Assembly: GCF_000374565.1 (NCBI RefSeq)
Contig: NZ_KB894685.1
Location: 124,001-188,000, forward strand
Source of the DNA: Siminovitchia fordii DSM 16014 = CIP 108821
GTDB taxonomy: Bacteria; Bacillota; Bacilli; Bacillales; Bacillaceae_C
DNA: 64,000 bases
Direction: 5' to 3'
Part shown: in pieces, positions 43,373 to 51,991 of the stretch
Numbering within the stretch: position 1 is the stretch's first letter
Layout: every line of letters begins with the position of its first letter
Made by a program: the position numbers and the translations under genes
The notes under the pieces: model-generated
Seen by the model: only the letters and a program-made list of their open reading frames with translations
What the model was told of the DNA's origin: nothing
Database searches by the model: none

Positions 43373-45709
43373 TCACCCCGAAACAAGTTCATGTGACTTT
43401 GACTCCTGAATCGCCTGGAAAATTTGTTCCGGTTTTGCCGGCAATTTCTTCAGTCTTACACCCACTGCATCATAGATGGCATTCAATATTGCAGGAATGA
43501 TCGGAATCATGACAACCTCTGCAATCCCTTTTGCTCCAAATGGTCCGGATGATTCCATAGACTCCACTGGGATCGTTTCAATTACTGGGGTTTCCCGAAT
43601 GGTCGGGATAATATAATCCGTCAGATTCCTCGTTTGGTGATAACCAGCTTTCATGATTACATCCTCATACAATGTATAGCCGATGCCCATGATAGCCCCG
43701 CCTTCGGTCTGCCCTTCCAAACCTTGAGGGTTTAAAACCTTTCCTACATCAGGAATAGCGACGACTCTCAATACATCCGTTTCTCCAGTCAATGTATCCA
43801 CTTCAACCATTACGACATGGGTCATATAACCATATAAATGATGCGGTGCCCCTCCTGAATTTTTCAGTTCCTTTTTTTCTCTTGGAAAGTAAAAATGACC
43901 TTCAACACGAGTAGATTGATCCTTTTCCTTCAGCGTTTCATAGATCTCCTTATAAGTAACAGAGCGGTTTTCATTTCCTGCAGCAATCAATCTATTATCA
44001 CTGACTTCGATTTGTTCTACACCCGTTCCCATTATTTCTGCGGCTGTTTCCACCATCTTGCTAATCATATTCAGGGCTGCCGTGGCAATTGCACGGCCTC
44101 CTGTATAGGTTGACCGAGATGCTGAAATTGTTCCGCTATCTAAAGTTTCTCTTGTATCACCTTGTATAACCAGAATATTGTTGATATCACATTTTAAACA
44201 CTCGGCAGCAACTTGCGCATATACCGTTCCATTTCCAGTCCCGATCTCTTCTATGGCCAAGCCTACTTTGAATCTGCCGTCTTCCATCAATTCAATAGAA
44301 GCAGCCCCGTAATCAGGTGTCCGCAGGCCCATCCCGACAGCATGAAAGGAAGTAGCAAGAGCAACGCCTCGTTTTTTCCAGGGTTCGCTTGCCTGTGATT
44401 TATAAAGGTCCCGATTGACCCAAAGATCACATTCATTTGCCCTCTCCAAGGTTTCTATGGTACCGACGCTTGATTTGACGACATGGCCCAGACTTGAAAC
44501 TTCCCCCTGGCGATAGGCATTTTTCTTTCTGATTTCAATTGGATCAAGTCCTGCTTTTTCCGCCAACATGTCAATATGGGTCTCGATTCCGACGCAGACT
44601 TGATTGACTCCGAATCCGCGGAATGCGCCGGCAATACCGTTGTTTGTATAAACACAAAAACCTTCCATATCGACATTCGGAATTTTATATGGACCTGCAG
44701 CATGTTCAATGGCAAGAGCAATGACCGCTCCCCCCAGAGAGGCGTATGCACCAGTATCAGCCACTGCCCGGACTTTATGGGCCACTATCGTTCCATCTTT
44801 TTTAGCACCGGTTTTAACTGTAACTTTAAATGGGTGTCGCTTAATGCCTGCAATAACTGATTCTTCACGTGTCAAATGTAGCTTTACAGGTCTTCCATTC
44901 GTATTTAAAGCCAACAGTGCCAAATAAATCTGAACGGTGATTTCATCTTTTCCGCCAAAACCCCCGCCATTAGGACTAGAGTGGATGTGAATACGTTCCG
45001 GATTAAGCGCAAGCGCCCGCGCAATCTGAAGCTTATCGCGATGCCCGTATTGGCCTGGACATTGAATGGTTAAAGAGCCGTCTTTCTCGACTTTCCCCCA
45101 CCCTCCTTCCGTTTCAAGAAATGCATGCATTTGCCGAGGAGAGTAGTACGTATTTTCGAAGATAAAATCCGCTTCTTCAAAGCCTTTGGCGGTATCACCG
45201 TTTTTGATCACGACATGGCTATGGACATTTCCATCTGGATGTAGCTGCGGAGCCCCCTGCACCATGGCACTCTCAGCATCTGTCACAGCTTCAAGTGGCT
45301 CGTAATCCACTTGAATCAATTTAATTGCTTCTTCTGCAGCCTCAAGTGTCTCTGCGGCCACTAGAGCAACAGCATCTCCAGTGCATCGGACGATATCTTC
45401 ACATAATACCGGCTGATCAGGTGTGACTATGCCGAATCCGTTAAAACCGGGAACATCTTCATGAGTTAACACACAAACTACATCCGGATAGGCCTCTGCT
45501 TCAGATGTATCTATTGATCTGATTTTAGCATACGGATATTTGGAACGGAGGACTTTCCCCCAAACCATGTCCGGATAATGATAATCCGTCATATATTTCT
45601 GTTCTCCAGTCACCTTTTCAGGACCGTCAATTCTTTTAACCTTTTTTCCAACCCATTTTAATTCTTCATCAGTGTTGGATTTTTTAACTTCTTCCATTTG
45701 TTGGCTCAT
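43373..45709 (-). CDS. Xanthine dehydrogenase family, molybdopterin-binding subunit
   Basis: This is the 778 aa catalytic subunit, comparable to B. subtilis PucD/XdhA. It has an N-terminal KRIDGPEKVTGEQKY and the substrate-channel/cofactor regions PNGGGFGGKDE and AFRGFGVNQ. The C-terminal GPFGAKGIAEVVMIPIIPAI includes the glutamate that acts as general base in this family. It binds the molybdenum cofactor and oxidises a purine, probably hypoxanthine or xanthine; nicotinate-like substrates are possible. The start overlaps the FAD-subunit stop by 4 bp. Confidence 0.9.
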   Translation of the reverse strand: MSQQMEEVKKSNTDEELKWVGKKVKRIDGPEKVTGEQKYMTDYHYPDMVWGKVLRSKYPYAKIRSIDTSEAEAYPDVVCVLTHEDVPGFNGFGIVTPDQPVLCEDIVRCTGDAVALVAAETLEAAEEAIKLIQVDYEPLEAVTDAESAMVQGAPQLHPDGNVHSHVVIKNGDTAKGFEEADFIFENTYYSPRQMHAFLETEGGWGKVEKDGSLTIQCPGQYGHRDKLQIARALALNPERIHIHSSPNGGGFGGKDEITVQIYLALLALNTNGRPVKLHLTREESVIAGIKRHPFKVTVKTGAKKDGTIVAHKVRAVADTGAYASLGGAVIALAIEHAAGPYKIPNVDMEGFCVYTNNGIAGAFRGFGVNQVCVGIETHIDMLAEKAGLDPIEIRKKNAYRQGEVSSLGHVVKSSVGTIETLERANECDLWVNRDLYKSQASEPWKKRGVALATSFHAVGMGLRTPDYGAASIELMEDGRFKVGLAIEEIGTGNGTVYAQVAAECLKCDINNILVIQGDTRETLDSGTISASRSTYTGGRAIATAALNMISKMVETAAEIMGTGVEQIEVSDNRLIAAGNENRSVTYKEIYETLKEKDQSTRVEGHFYFPREKKELKNSGGAPHHLYGYMTHVVMVEVDTLTGETDVLRVVAIPDVGKVLNPQGLEGQTEGGAIMGIGYTLYEDVIMKAGYHQTRNLTDYIIPTIRETPVIETIPVESMESSGPFGAKGIAEVVMIPIIPAILNAIYDAVGVRLKKLPAKPEQIFQAIQESKSHELVSG

Positions 45710-46584
45710 CTTTCATCCCACCTTTTCATCAGCCGATAAAGTCCCCGTGCCATTAAAGAGCTGGTCATGCTTCTTCTGTATTTCGCCGTCGCTCTTGCAT
45801 CGGTGATCGGCATGACCTCTTTCCAGGCAATATCCGCAATATCTTTAATGGTATCGTTAGTCAGCGGTCCGAGACGAAGCATCCTTTCACACTTAACTGC
45901 CCGGATTATCGTCGGTCCGACAGATCCAAAAGCAATTTTCCCTTCAAGACACTCACGCGGTCCATCGCCCATTTTTAACGAGATGGCCATATTGACGATC
46001 GAAATGGACTGCGCTTTTCTGGGGCCCAACTTTTCAAATATTCCAATTTCATTTTCCGCCTGCGGTCGAATCACAATATTGGTAATCATTTCGCCGGGTT
46101 GCTGAACGGTTTTTCCGGGTCCATTAAAAAAATCAATGATTGGGACGACTCTTTTACCCCCTATGGAACTAAGTTCAATCTGCGCATCAAGTACAAAAAG
46201 CGGAGGTATTGTATCACCTGCCGGCGATGCTGTGCCCAAGTTTCCGCCGATAGTCCCCATATTCTGGATCTGGATACCGCCGACTTCGTTTGAAGCGGAC
46301 GCCAATACATCGGCTTTTTTCCACAAAAGCTCAGATTGGATAATATCAGTATGTGTAGTCAGCGGCCCTAAATGGATTCCGTCACTCTCCTCACGGATGT
46401 ACCGGAGCGAATCTATCCTCTTTATGTTAATCCAGGTTTCAGGCCTTCTAATGTCATCTTTCATCTGCACGACGGCATCCGTGCCGCCGGCTATCAAACG
46501 GAAAGTCTTCTCCTTGTCACTTAAATAATAAAGGCACTCTTCCACTGATTTCGGAGTAACCATATCAATCTCGGATACTTTCAT
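45706..46584 (-). CDS. Xanthine dehydrogenase family, FAD-binding subunit
   Basis: The 292 aa subunit passes electrons from the iron-sulfur centres to FAD. It has the vanillyl-alcohol-oxidase-type FAD motif RLIAGGTDAVVQMKDD and the second motif NMGTIGGNLGTASPAGDT. A C-terminal CO-dehydrogenase flavoprotein domain follows. It corresponds to B. subtilis PucC. The start is ATG behind AGGAGG, lying 20 bp inside the previous gene. It is followed directly by the molybdenum subunit gene. Confidence 0.9.
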   Translation of the reverse strand: MKVSEIDMVTPKSVEECLYYLSDKEKTFRLIAGGTDAVVQMKDDIRRPETWINIKRIDSLRYIREESDGIHLGPLTTHTDIIQSELLWKKADVLASASNEVGGIQIQNMGTIGGNLGTASPAGDTIPPLFVLDAQIELSSIGGKRVVPIIDFFNGPGKTVQQPGEMITNIVIRPQAENEIGIFEKLGPRKAQSISIVNMAISLKMGDGPRECLEGKIAFGSVGPTIIRAVKCERMLRLGPLTNDTIKDIADIAWKEVMPITDARATAKYRRSMTSSLMARGLYRLMKRWDER

Positions 46585-47182
46585 TTGGAGCCTCCTGTCG
46601 CTTGTTAAAATAATCTCCCGGTTTATTAAAATTCAAAAGAACGGAGGGGTCTTCTACATCCAGATAAGCAATTTGCTGTTCAAATTTGTGGATAATGCTT
46701 CTCAGTCCCATTGTCTCCTCTTTTATGAGCTGCAGTTCTGTTTTAAGGGACCCGTGGAATAGAATCGGATGCCCCCTCCTTTTTTCATACATCGGAATGA
46801 CAACTGCTGCTCCGCTCTCTTTGAGATGCTTCGTCATTTTTTTCAAAACACCTGAAGGGACTGGCTGATCTACTGCAGAAATAAGGATACCTTCCGCATC
46901 TCCTTGAAAGCTCGAAATCCCCATTCGGATGGATGAGCTTTTTCCCTCCTTATAACTTTCATTGATCACTTTTTTCACATCATAACCTGAAATGTTTTTT
47001 TGAACCCGCTCTGCCTGGTAACCGAGTACTATCACAATTTCATTGATTTTCGCCTGTTTCATTTGTTCAATCTGGTATTGAATCAGAGTCCTTCCTTTCC
47101 ATGGAAGCAGGGCTTTTAATTGTCCCATGCGGCTGGAGAGACCCGCGGCAAGCAAGATAGCTGCTGTTTTAAATTCACTCAA
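46565..47182 (-). CDS. MobA/MocA-type molybdenum cofactor nucleotidyltransferase, PucB-like
   Basis: The 205 aa protein is an NTP-transferase of the type that adds CMP or GMP to molybdopterin for hydroxylases. The hallmark LLAAGLSSRMGQLKALLPWKG is at the N-terminus and a conserved ISAVDQP motif follows. The start is TTG at 47182, inside a 4 bp TTGA overlap with the iron-sulfur subunit stop and behind AGGAAAT. It would supply the cytosine-dinucleotide form of the cofactor to the catalytic subunit. Confidence 0.85.
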   Translation of the reverse strand: MSEFKTAAILLAAGLSSRMGQLKALLPWKGRTLIQYQIEQMKQAKINEIVIVLGYQAERVQKNISGYDVKKVINESYKEGKSSSIRMGISSFQGDAEGILISAVDQPVPSGVLKKMTKHLKESGAAVVIPMYEKRRGHPILFHGSLKTELQLIKEETMGLRSIIHKFEQQIAYLDVEDPSVLLNFNKPGDYFNKRQEAPNESIRD

Positions 47183-47664
47183 TTTGACATTTCCTGCAAT
47201 GACTGCTTTTGGGCTGCGGTCTGTACAGCTTTTATGATCTTCGTGTATCCTGTGCACCGGCAAAGGTTTCCACTTAAAGCTTTCATAACCTCATCCTCTG
47301 TAGGTACATGATGAATGCTGTCCAAAAACGATCTCGCCATGACGATGAATCCTGGAGTACAGTATCCGCATTGGGTGGCTCCTTCAGCGCAGAAAGCCTG
47401 TTGGATCGGGTCCATGTTTGTTGCCTGCCCAATCCCCTCTACCGTGACAACGTTTTCATTTTCAATTTGCCCTACCAGCATGAGACAAGAGCAGATGGCT
47501 TTATCATTTACAAGGACAGTACATGAACCGCACTCTCCTTTTCCGCAGCACTCCTTGCTTCCGGTCAATTCGAGTTCATCACGCAAGATGTCAAGCAGCG
47601 GGACACTTGGCGGGCAAGTGACTGAGGCATCCTTTCCGTTGATCTTGAATTTGATTGTTTTCAA
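47179..47664 (-). CDS. Xanthine dehydrogenase family, 2Fe-2S subunit
   Basis: The 161 aa electron-transfer subunit carries two [2Fe-2S] clusters. The plant-type cluster is CCGKGECGSC with a further SC, and the helical-domain cluster is QCGYCTPGF with LCRCTGY. All eight cysteines are visible. It corresponds to PucE. The start chosen is TTG at 47664, seven bases after GGAGGTC; an ATG five codons upstream includes that ribosome site. It is the first gene of the operon, behind the riboswitch. Confidence 0.92.
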   Translation of the reverse strand: MKTIKFKINGKDASVTCPPSVPLLDILRDELELTGSKECCGKGECGSCTVLVNDKAICSCLMLVGQIENENVVTVEGIGQATNMDPIQQAFCAEGATQCGYCTPGFIVMARSFLDSIHHVPTEDEVMKALSGNLCRCTGYTKIIKAVQTAAQKQSLQEMSN

Positions 47665-47775
47665 GAAATCGACCTCCATACAGTTTTTTGTATAGAGCCA
47701 TTTTCGTCAAGGTTGTGATGGTGTGGGATTTGGAAGGGACCATGAAATGAGGTCAAAACTTGTAAAGCAGGAAAT

Positions 47776-47957
47776 AAAAAAAGCTACAAAAAGGAGCCTT
47801 CAAAAATAAGAAAGCGCCTTTTCGTAGCTAAGGTTTACGGTTTCCCTGTAGAGACCCCCACACCAAACAGCGGGGTTATACGAAAATGGCCTATGTAAAA
47901 AATCAGCCTAAACTATGATTTCGCCTTAATTATATATGCGCAATAATTTCCTGTCAA
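47776..47957 (-). promoter_or_regulatory. Promoter and purine-type riboswitch with terminator, upstream of the xanthine dehydrogenase operon
   Basis: On the minus strand a consensus promoter (TTGACA 47952-47957, 17 bp spacer, TATAAT 47929-47934) precedes an aptamer-like RNA at 47886-47819. P1 is TTTTCGTA/TACGAAAA, an exact 8 bp match. P2 is CCCCGC/GTGGGG. J2/3 is GTCTCTAC, against the purine-class TTTCTAC. Loop 3 contains CCGTAAA. A cytosine stands just before the 3' P1 strand, the position that reads guanine-type ligands. P3 is short (AGGG/CCTT). The terminator (AGCTACGAAAAGG pairing with CCTTTTTGTAGCT, then seven T) uses the 3' P1 strand. Ligand binding should therefore prevent termination. 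Confidence 0.8.
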
Positions 47958-48027
47958 TGCATAATTTTCTAAATATGATGATATTAAATATTCTGTCTAT
48001 ATAATACTTCACGGAATGAAAAATGGA

Positions 48028-48058
48028 ACGACCCTTGCTAGTAGAAGCTAGGGTCGCC
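48028..48058 (-). terminator. Terminator of the universal stress protein gene
   Basis: CGACCCTAGC and GCAAGGGTCG pair with one bulge about 35 bp past the stop, followed by TTCCATTTTT on the minus strand. Confidence 0.7.
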
Positions 48059-48092
48059 TCAGATGTCTTGCTCTATCCTATGGAATACCTTT

Positions 48093-48539
48093 CTATTCCT
48101 TTTCGGTTCTTACTACGAGCACATCACAGTGGGCATGGCGCGTAATATGCTCCGATACACTTCCCAAGAACATTCTTTCGACGGCATTGATTCCTGTTGC
48201 TCCGCAAATGATCAAGTCCGCATTGGCTTTTTTTGCTGCATGTTTAGTAATAACTGTTTTCGCAGAGCCTTCTTCAACTATTGTCTTCACTTTTTCAATC
48301 CCTTGTTCCTTCGCCTGCTGAGCATATCTTTCCAGAAGTTCTTGGGCCTGACTTACTGCCTTCTTTGTAAAATTCACATCATACATTTCAATTCCGCGGT
48401 AATGGCTTGTATCCACCACATGAACAAGGTTCAACGTGGCGCTGTTCCGTTTCGCTACCTCAATCCCTTTTTTGAAAGCCCATTCTGCCGGCTCAGAGCC
48501 ATCGACTGCAACAAGTATGTGATGATAAAATGAATTCAT
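48093..48539 (-). CDS. Universal stress protein (UspA family)
   Basis: This 148 aa single-domain Usp begins with the family strand HILVAVDGSEPAEWA. It ends with the ATP-binding loop GATGINAVERMFLGSVSEHI, which fits the G-2x-G-9x-G-S/T pattern of nucleotide-binding members. These proteins help cells survive stress; the exact role is unknown. It starts with ATG behind AGAGGGGG and is monocistronic. Confidence 0.93.
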   Translation of the reverse strand: MNSFYHHILVAVDGSEPAEWAFKKGIEVAKRNSATLNLVHVVDTSHYRGIEMYDVNFTKKAVSQAQELLERYAQQAKEQGIEKVKTIVEEGSAKTVITKHAAKKANADLIICGATGINAVERMFLGSVSEHITRHAHCDVLVVRTEKE

Positions 48540-48650
48540 ATGTAGACCCCCTCTTTTATTTGATTCACTTCTATTAAACTATCTAAATGAACTTAAATCC
48601 AGAAATATATGGGAAAGAAGGATTTTTTGACGTTGAGTGATCACATTCCA

Positions 48651-49034
48651 TCATATTACCGTATTTGCGGGTTCAGCCGGCAAGATTTCTAGAATACGAT
48701 TATTTTCATCCATAATGGCTACTTTCGGCTGATGAGAAGCGACTTTTTCTTCCGGAACAAGAACATAGGAAATAACGATCACTATATCTCCCTTCTGTAC
48801 AAGGCGGGCTGCAGCCCCGTTTAGGCAGATGACACCACTCCCCCTTTCCCCCGGAATGATATAGGTCTCAAAGCGCGCACCATTGTTATTGTTGACTATC
48901 TGAACTTTTTCATTTGCCGTCATGCCTACTTCATCTAATATATCCGCGTCAATTGTTATACTGCCCACGTAATTTAAATCGGACTCCGTCACACGGGCGC
49001 GGTGTATTTTTCCATTCATCATCGTTCTGTACAT
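48651..49034 (-). CDS. panD: Aspartate 1-decarboxylase
   Basis: PanD makes beta-alanine from aspartate for pantothenate and coenzyme A synthesis. It is a pyruvoyl enzyme made by self-cleavage of a proenzyme. The 127 aa product has the cleavage site Gly24-Ser25 in NYVGSITID, the [13 protein letters not shown] loop and the catalytic-core residues expected of the family. The start is ATG behind AGGAGG. In B. subtilis panD is with panB and panC; here it stands alone. Confidence 0.95.
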   Translation of the reverse strand: MYRTMMNGKIHRARVTESDLNYVGSITIDADILDEVGMTANEKVQIVNNNNGARFETYIIPGERGSGVICLNGAAARLVQKGDIVIVISYVLVPEEKVASHQPKVAIMDENNRILEILPAEPANTVI

Positions 49035-49040
49035 GATCAT

Positions 49041-49772
49041 TCCTCCTGTTGTTATAAGCGGTTACTTACATCAAAATAGAATCCCGGCAATAAGACAGAA
49101 GGCTCTTGAGTTTACGAATATACTTTTTCACCCTTCTGTCCCTGTCCGAAAATGGATCTGGGCAGATAATATATGATAAAACAACTTTTCAAGGTGCAGT
49201 TCAACATTGATACCGCCCATCAAGATTATAACAAAACGGAATTTCAATGATGATTAAATGTTAATTGACTCAATTCAAATTATTCTTCCGTAATAATTTT
49301 TCTCTGTCGTTTATCATTCAGAAGTCAAATGTTCTTAAAGGGATTGCATATGGAAGCCTCTGTTCCTTGCCTCCAATGTAAGGGGAACATCATGCTTGAG
49401 ACTTTGAACCATCAGGCATCTTTATAACATTCTTTAAATACATTTCTATAAAAAAGACCATACATCACTTTTTTCGGGCAATAATCACCAACTGTATACT
49501 CCGAAAAACCTTCTGTGTATTATCCGAAAACTCTATCCACGCCGAAATCAATTAGTCGAAAATGACCTACTTTTTTTAATCGGATACGCTTAGGACAAGT
49601 GAATTTTTGAAACTCCATTCATATAGGTTTCCCTTATCAATTATCGCTGCTTACCACGCAGTAAGGAACCTGAACTTCCCTTAACGCATACCCTCTCCCA
49701 ACAAAAATATGATTATCAATCTCGTTACAAGGATAAAGTCATCATTCGTTAAAAATGGAGACTTTACGATAT
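49041..49772. other. Gene-free stretch between panD and the germination operon
   Basis: Over 700 bp without a supportable gene. It holds a cluster of CCGAAA-type words (49501-49562). A 25-codon plus-strand frame lies near 49350 behind AAAGGG, encoding MEASVPCLQCKGNIM and about ten further residues, which I cannot confirm. A promoter for panD must lie near 49050-49150. Confidence 0.4.
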
Positions 49773-50900
49773 TTAATTGATGATCCCATGATGTATGATT
49801 TCCACATCAAATTTGGTATGAATCGGTAATTCGGGGTAAACCTTCTTCCAATCCCTTTTTTTCCATGAAGAATTATGATGGGCTTTCACTCTTTCGCCAA
49901 TCCCCAATGCATCGTTATTCGCATTCTGCATTTTCTGGATCGTCTCCTTTGCCAACCCATTTAGGACCTTTTCCACTTTTTTGGATAATGCTTTCACTTC
50001 TTTTTCATTGCTCAGTTTATTTGCTGCATACTCATCGATGCCCAGTTTTAGTTTTACATCTATCACAGTTTTAATTTTATGATGATCAGCTTCTATTTTA
50101 ATCTTTCTATGAATTTTACGAACAACCACATTGACAAATTTCTTATCGTGGTTTTCTTTATGATCCTTCACTTTCAAATTTAACGACAGGGCCTTTGCTC
50201 TTTCATTCAACAAGATCAACAGCATGCCTGTCTCTTGCAGTCCAAGCCGTCCAGTAAATTTATCATCATTGAATAAGGCCAAGCCCTCCACTTTTACTGC
50301 TTCTTCCTTCTCGTTACTCACCCCGATGTATGGTAAGACAATATCCTTTCCTTCTGACAAAATAACCGGGCAAATATCCTGGACATTTTCATTTTTTGTA
50401 ATACCACCTTTCCCGGCGCTTTGAAGAAGTTCCGAGAAAAACTCACTGATTAGAATGGAGCCGTCCTCCTTGACGGTCAATGCATCCCTTGCTCTACCAC
50501 CAATTATTGCCAAATGGGCATTTAAGGGCCCTCTCAAGTCCCGATATGTTGAATCCAAAACCGGAAAAATACCTTGGGATGCCAATTCCTCCCCGAATAA
50601 AATGACCTTCGTTTTGGACATATCAAATTTTTCAGGAATGATTTTATCCATATGAACTTCGGCATCCCGTACAGTTTCACCATGTGAAGATATTACCTTG
50701 CTTTCACTTGATAGCCCCATTTGCTCTGTTCCGGGTTTAGTAATAGGGAACGCTACTGTGTTTAATACCCTTTCACCTTCTTCCCGGTCATATCCCAACG
50801 CCAAAACGAGGCTGTGATCTTTCAATAATCGCTGATCCCAACATCCGGAAAGGACTATACTCATGCTGGCTATCCAAATCAGAAATGCACGATGATTCAT
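49773..50900 (-). CDS. Ger(x)C family spore germination lipoprotein
   Basis: The C subunit of a GerA-type nutrient germinant receptor is a lipoprotein on the outer face of the spore inner membrane. The 375 aa product has a lipoprotein signal with lipobox VLSGC and WDQ directly after the cysteine, as usual. A three-domain GerC body follows, with a C-terminal IQKMQNANNDALGIGE helix. The start is ATG at 50900 behind GGAG. It is third in the A-B-C operon. Confidence 0.93.
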   Translation of the reverse strand: MNHRAFLIWIASMSIVLSGCWDQRLLKDHSLVLALGYDREEGERVLNTVAFPITKPGTEQMGLSSESKVISSHGETVRDAEVHMDKIIPEKFDMSKTKVILFGEELASQGIFPVLDSTYRDLRGPLNAHLAIIGGRARDALTVKEDGSILISEFFSELLQSAGKGGITKNENVQDICPVILSEGKDIVLPYIGVSNEKEEAVKVEGLALFNDDKFTGRLGLQETGMLLILLNERAKALSLNLKVKDHKENHDKKFVNVVVRKIHRKIKIEADHHKIKTVIDVKLKLGIDEYAANKLSNEKEVKALSKKVEKVLNGLAKETIQKMQNANNDALGIGERVKAHHNSSWKKRDWKKVYPELPIHTKFDVEIIHHGIIN

Positions 50901-50902
50901 CC

Positions 50903-51991
50903 TCACTCCACCTGCTCCTTCTTTCTGAATAGGATGGACGCCAGTAATAGAAGGACCGGCAATCCAAAAGCAAAAGGATATATTAAATAACTGCTGAATT
51001 TGGATAAAAATTTCACTTCATATTTTCCTTGGAAGTTGATGGCCACGATAAAACAAAGACATCCAGCAATTAATGCAAAATATTTTATTTCCTTAGTATT
51101 CATGACATGAGAAAATCCTAATGTTATTCCATATAACAAATTCATGTAGGTCGTAGCCACTAAGATGATCCATATAGATGTAAAGAGAAGGTCTGGCCTT
51201 TCAATCATTTTAAAAGAAAATGATTTAATTAAATACAAAACGGGCTCCGGCACCAGTTTTAACTCATTCGGACTAAAGAAAAGCAAACTCGTAAAAACTA
51301 GGAAGGAATAGAAAATAGTAACAAACACATTTGCAATAGTAGCCGCTTTTACCACTCCCTTTTTACTGGCCTGTACAAAAGGATAAACAAGGAGCAACAG
51401 GTCGAATCCCTGATAAGAATAAATACTTGGTTTAATTCCCTGAAGTATGGGGGAGATTCCCCTTTCTCCCACTGGTAAAATATAGGTGATGTTCAGGTCT
51501 TTTAATGAATACGCGGAAAGAGCGACAAAAACAAATATGATAACCGATGAAAGTACAAAGAAACGTGCCATGATTTGCAGGTCGTCCTTTACGGTATAAA
51601 ACACTATAAACGTCATTAGGCACAAGAGCAGCCACGTAGGGGTCTGGGGAAGCATCCACACCTTGATAATATAGCCAAATTTCGCCAGTACCAGACTCCC
51701 GATTGAAATTAGATAGATGCAATATAAAATGGTGAGCAGTTTGCCCATCATTTTTCCGAATAATGATTGCATGATTCCATATAGATGGGTAGACGGAAAG
51801 CGCGCCATCAATGCCCCGTTCAATAATATCATGGCTTGTATGATAATCCCGGTCAGCAAAACCGATATCCAACTGTCCCCTCCTGCTTGCAAAAAAACAT
51901 CATAAGGAAGAGAAATGACGCCTACTCCAACCTGGCTGTGAATAAGCAAAAATATCAATTGAAATTGAGTAATCGCTTTTTTACTGGTCAT
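50903..51991 (-). CDS. GerAB/ArcD/ProY-type spore germination permease
   Basis: The B subunit of the germinant receptor is a ten-helix membrane protein of the amino acid-polyamine-organocation fold, thought to bind the germinant. The 362 aa sequence starts with KKAITQFQLIFLLIHSQVGVGV, typical of the family. The start is ATG at 51991 behind GGAAAAGGA, inside the end of the A-subunit gene. The germinant cannot be told from sequence. Confidence 0.92.
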   Translation of the reverse strand: MTSKKAITQFQLIFLLIHSQVGVGVISLPYDVFLQAGGDSWISVLLTGIIIQAMILLNGALMARFPSTHLYGIMQSLFGKMMGKLLTILYCIYLISIGSLVLAKFGYIIKVWMLPQTPTWLLLCLMTFIVFYTVKDDLQIMARFFVLSSVIIFVFVALSAYSLKDLNITYILPVGERGISPILQGIKPSIYSYQGFDLLLLVYPFVQASKKGVVKAATIANVFVTIFYSFLVFTSLLFFSPNELKLVPEPVLYLIKSFSFKMIERPDLLFTSIWIILVATTYMNLLYGITLGFSHVMNTKEIKYFALIAGCLCFIVAINFQGKYEVKFLSKFSSYLIYPFAFGLPVLLLLASILFRKKEQVE

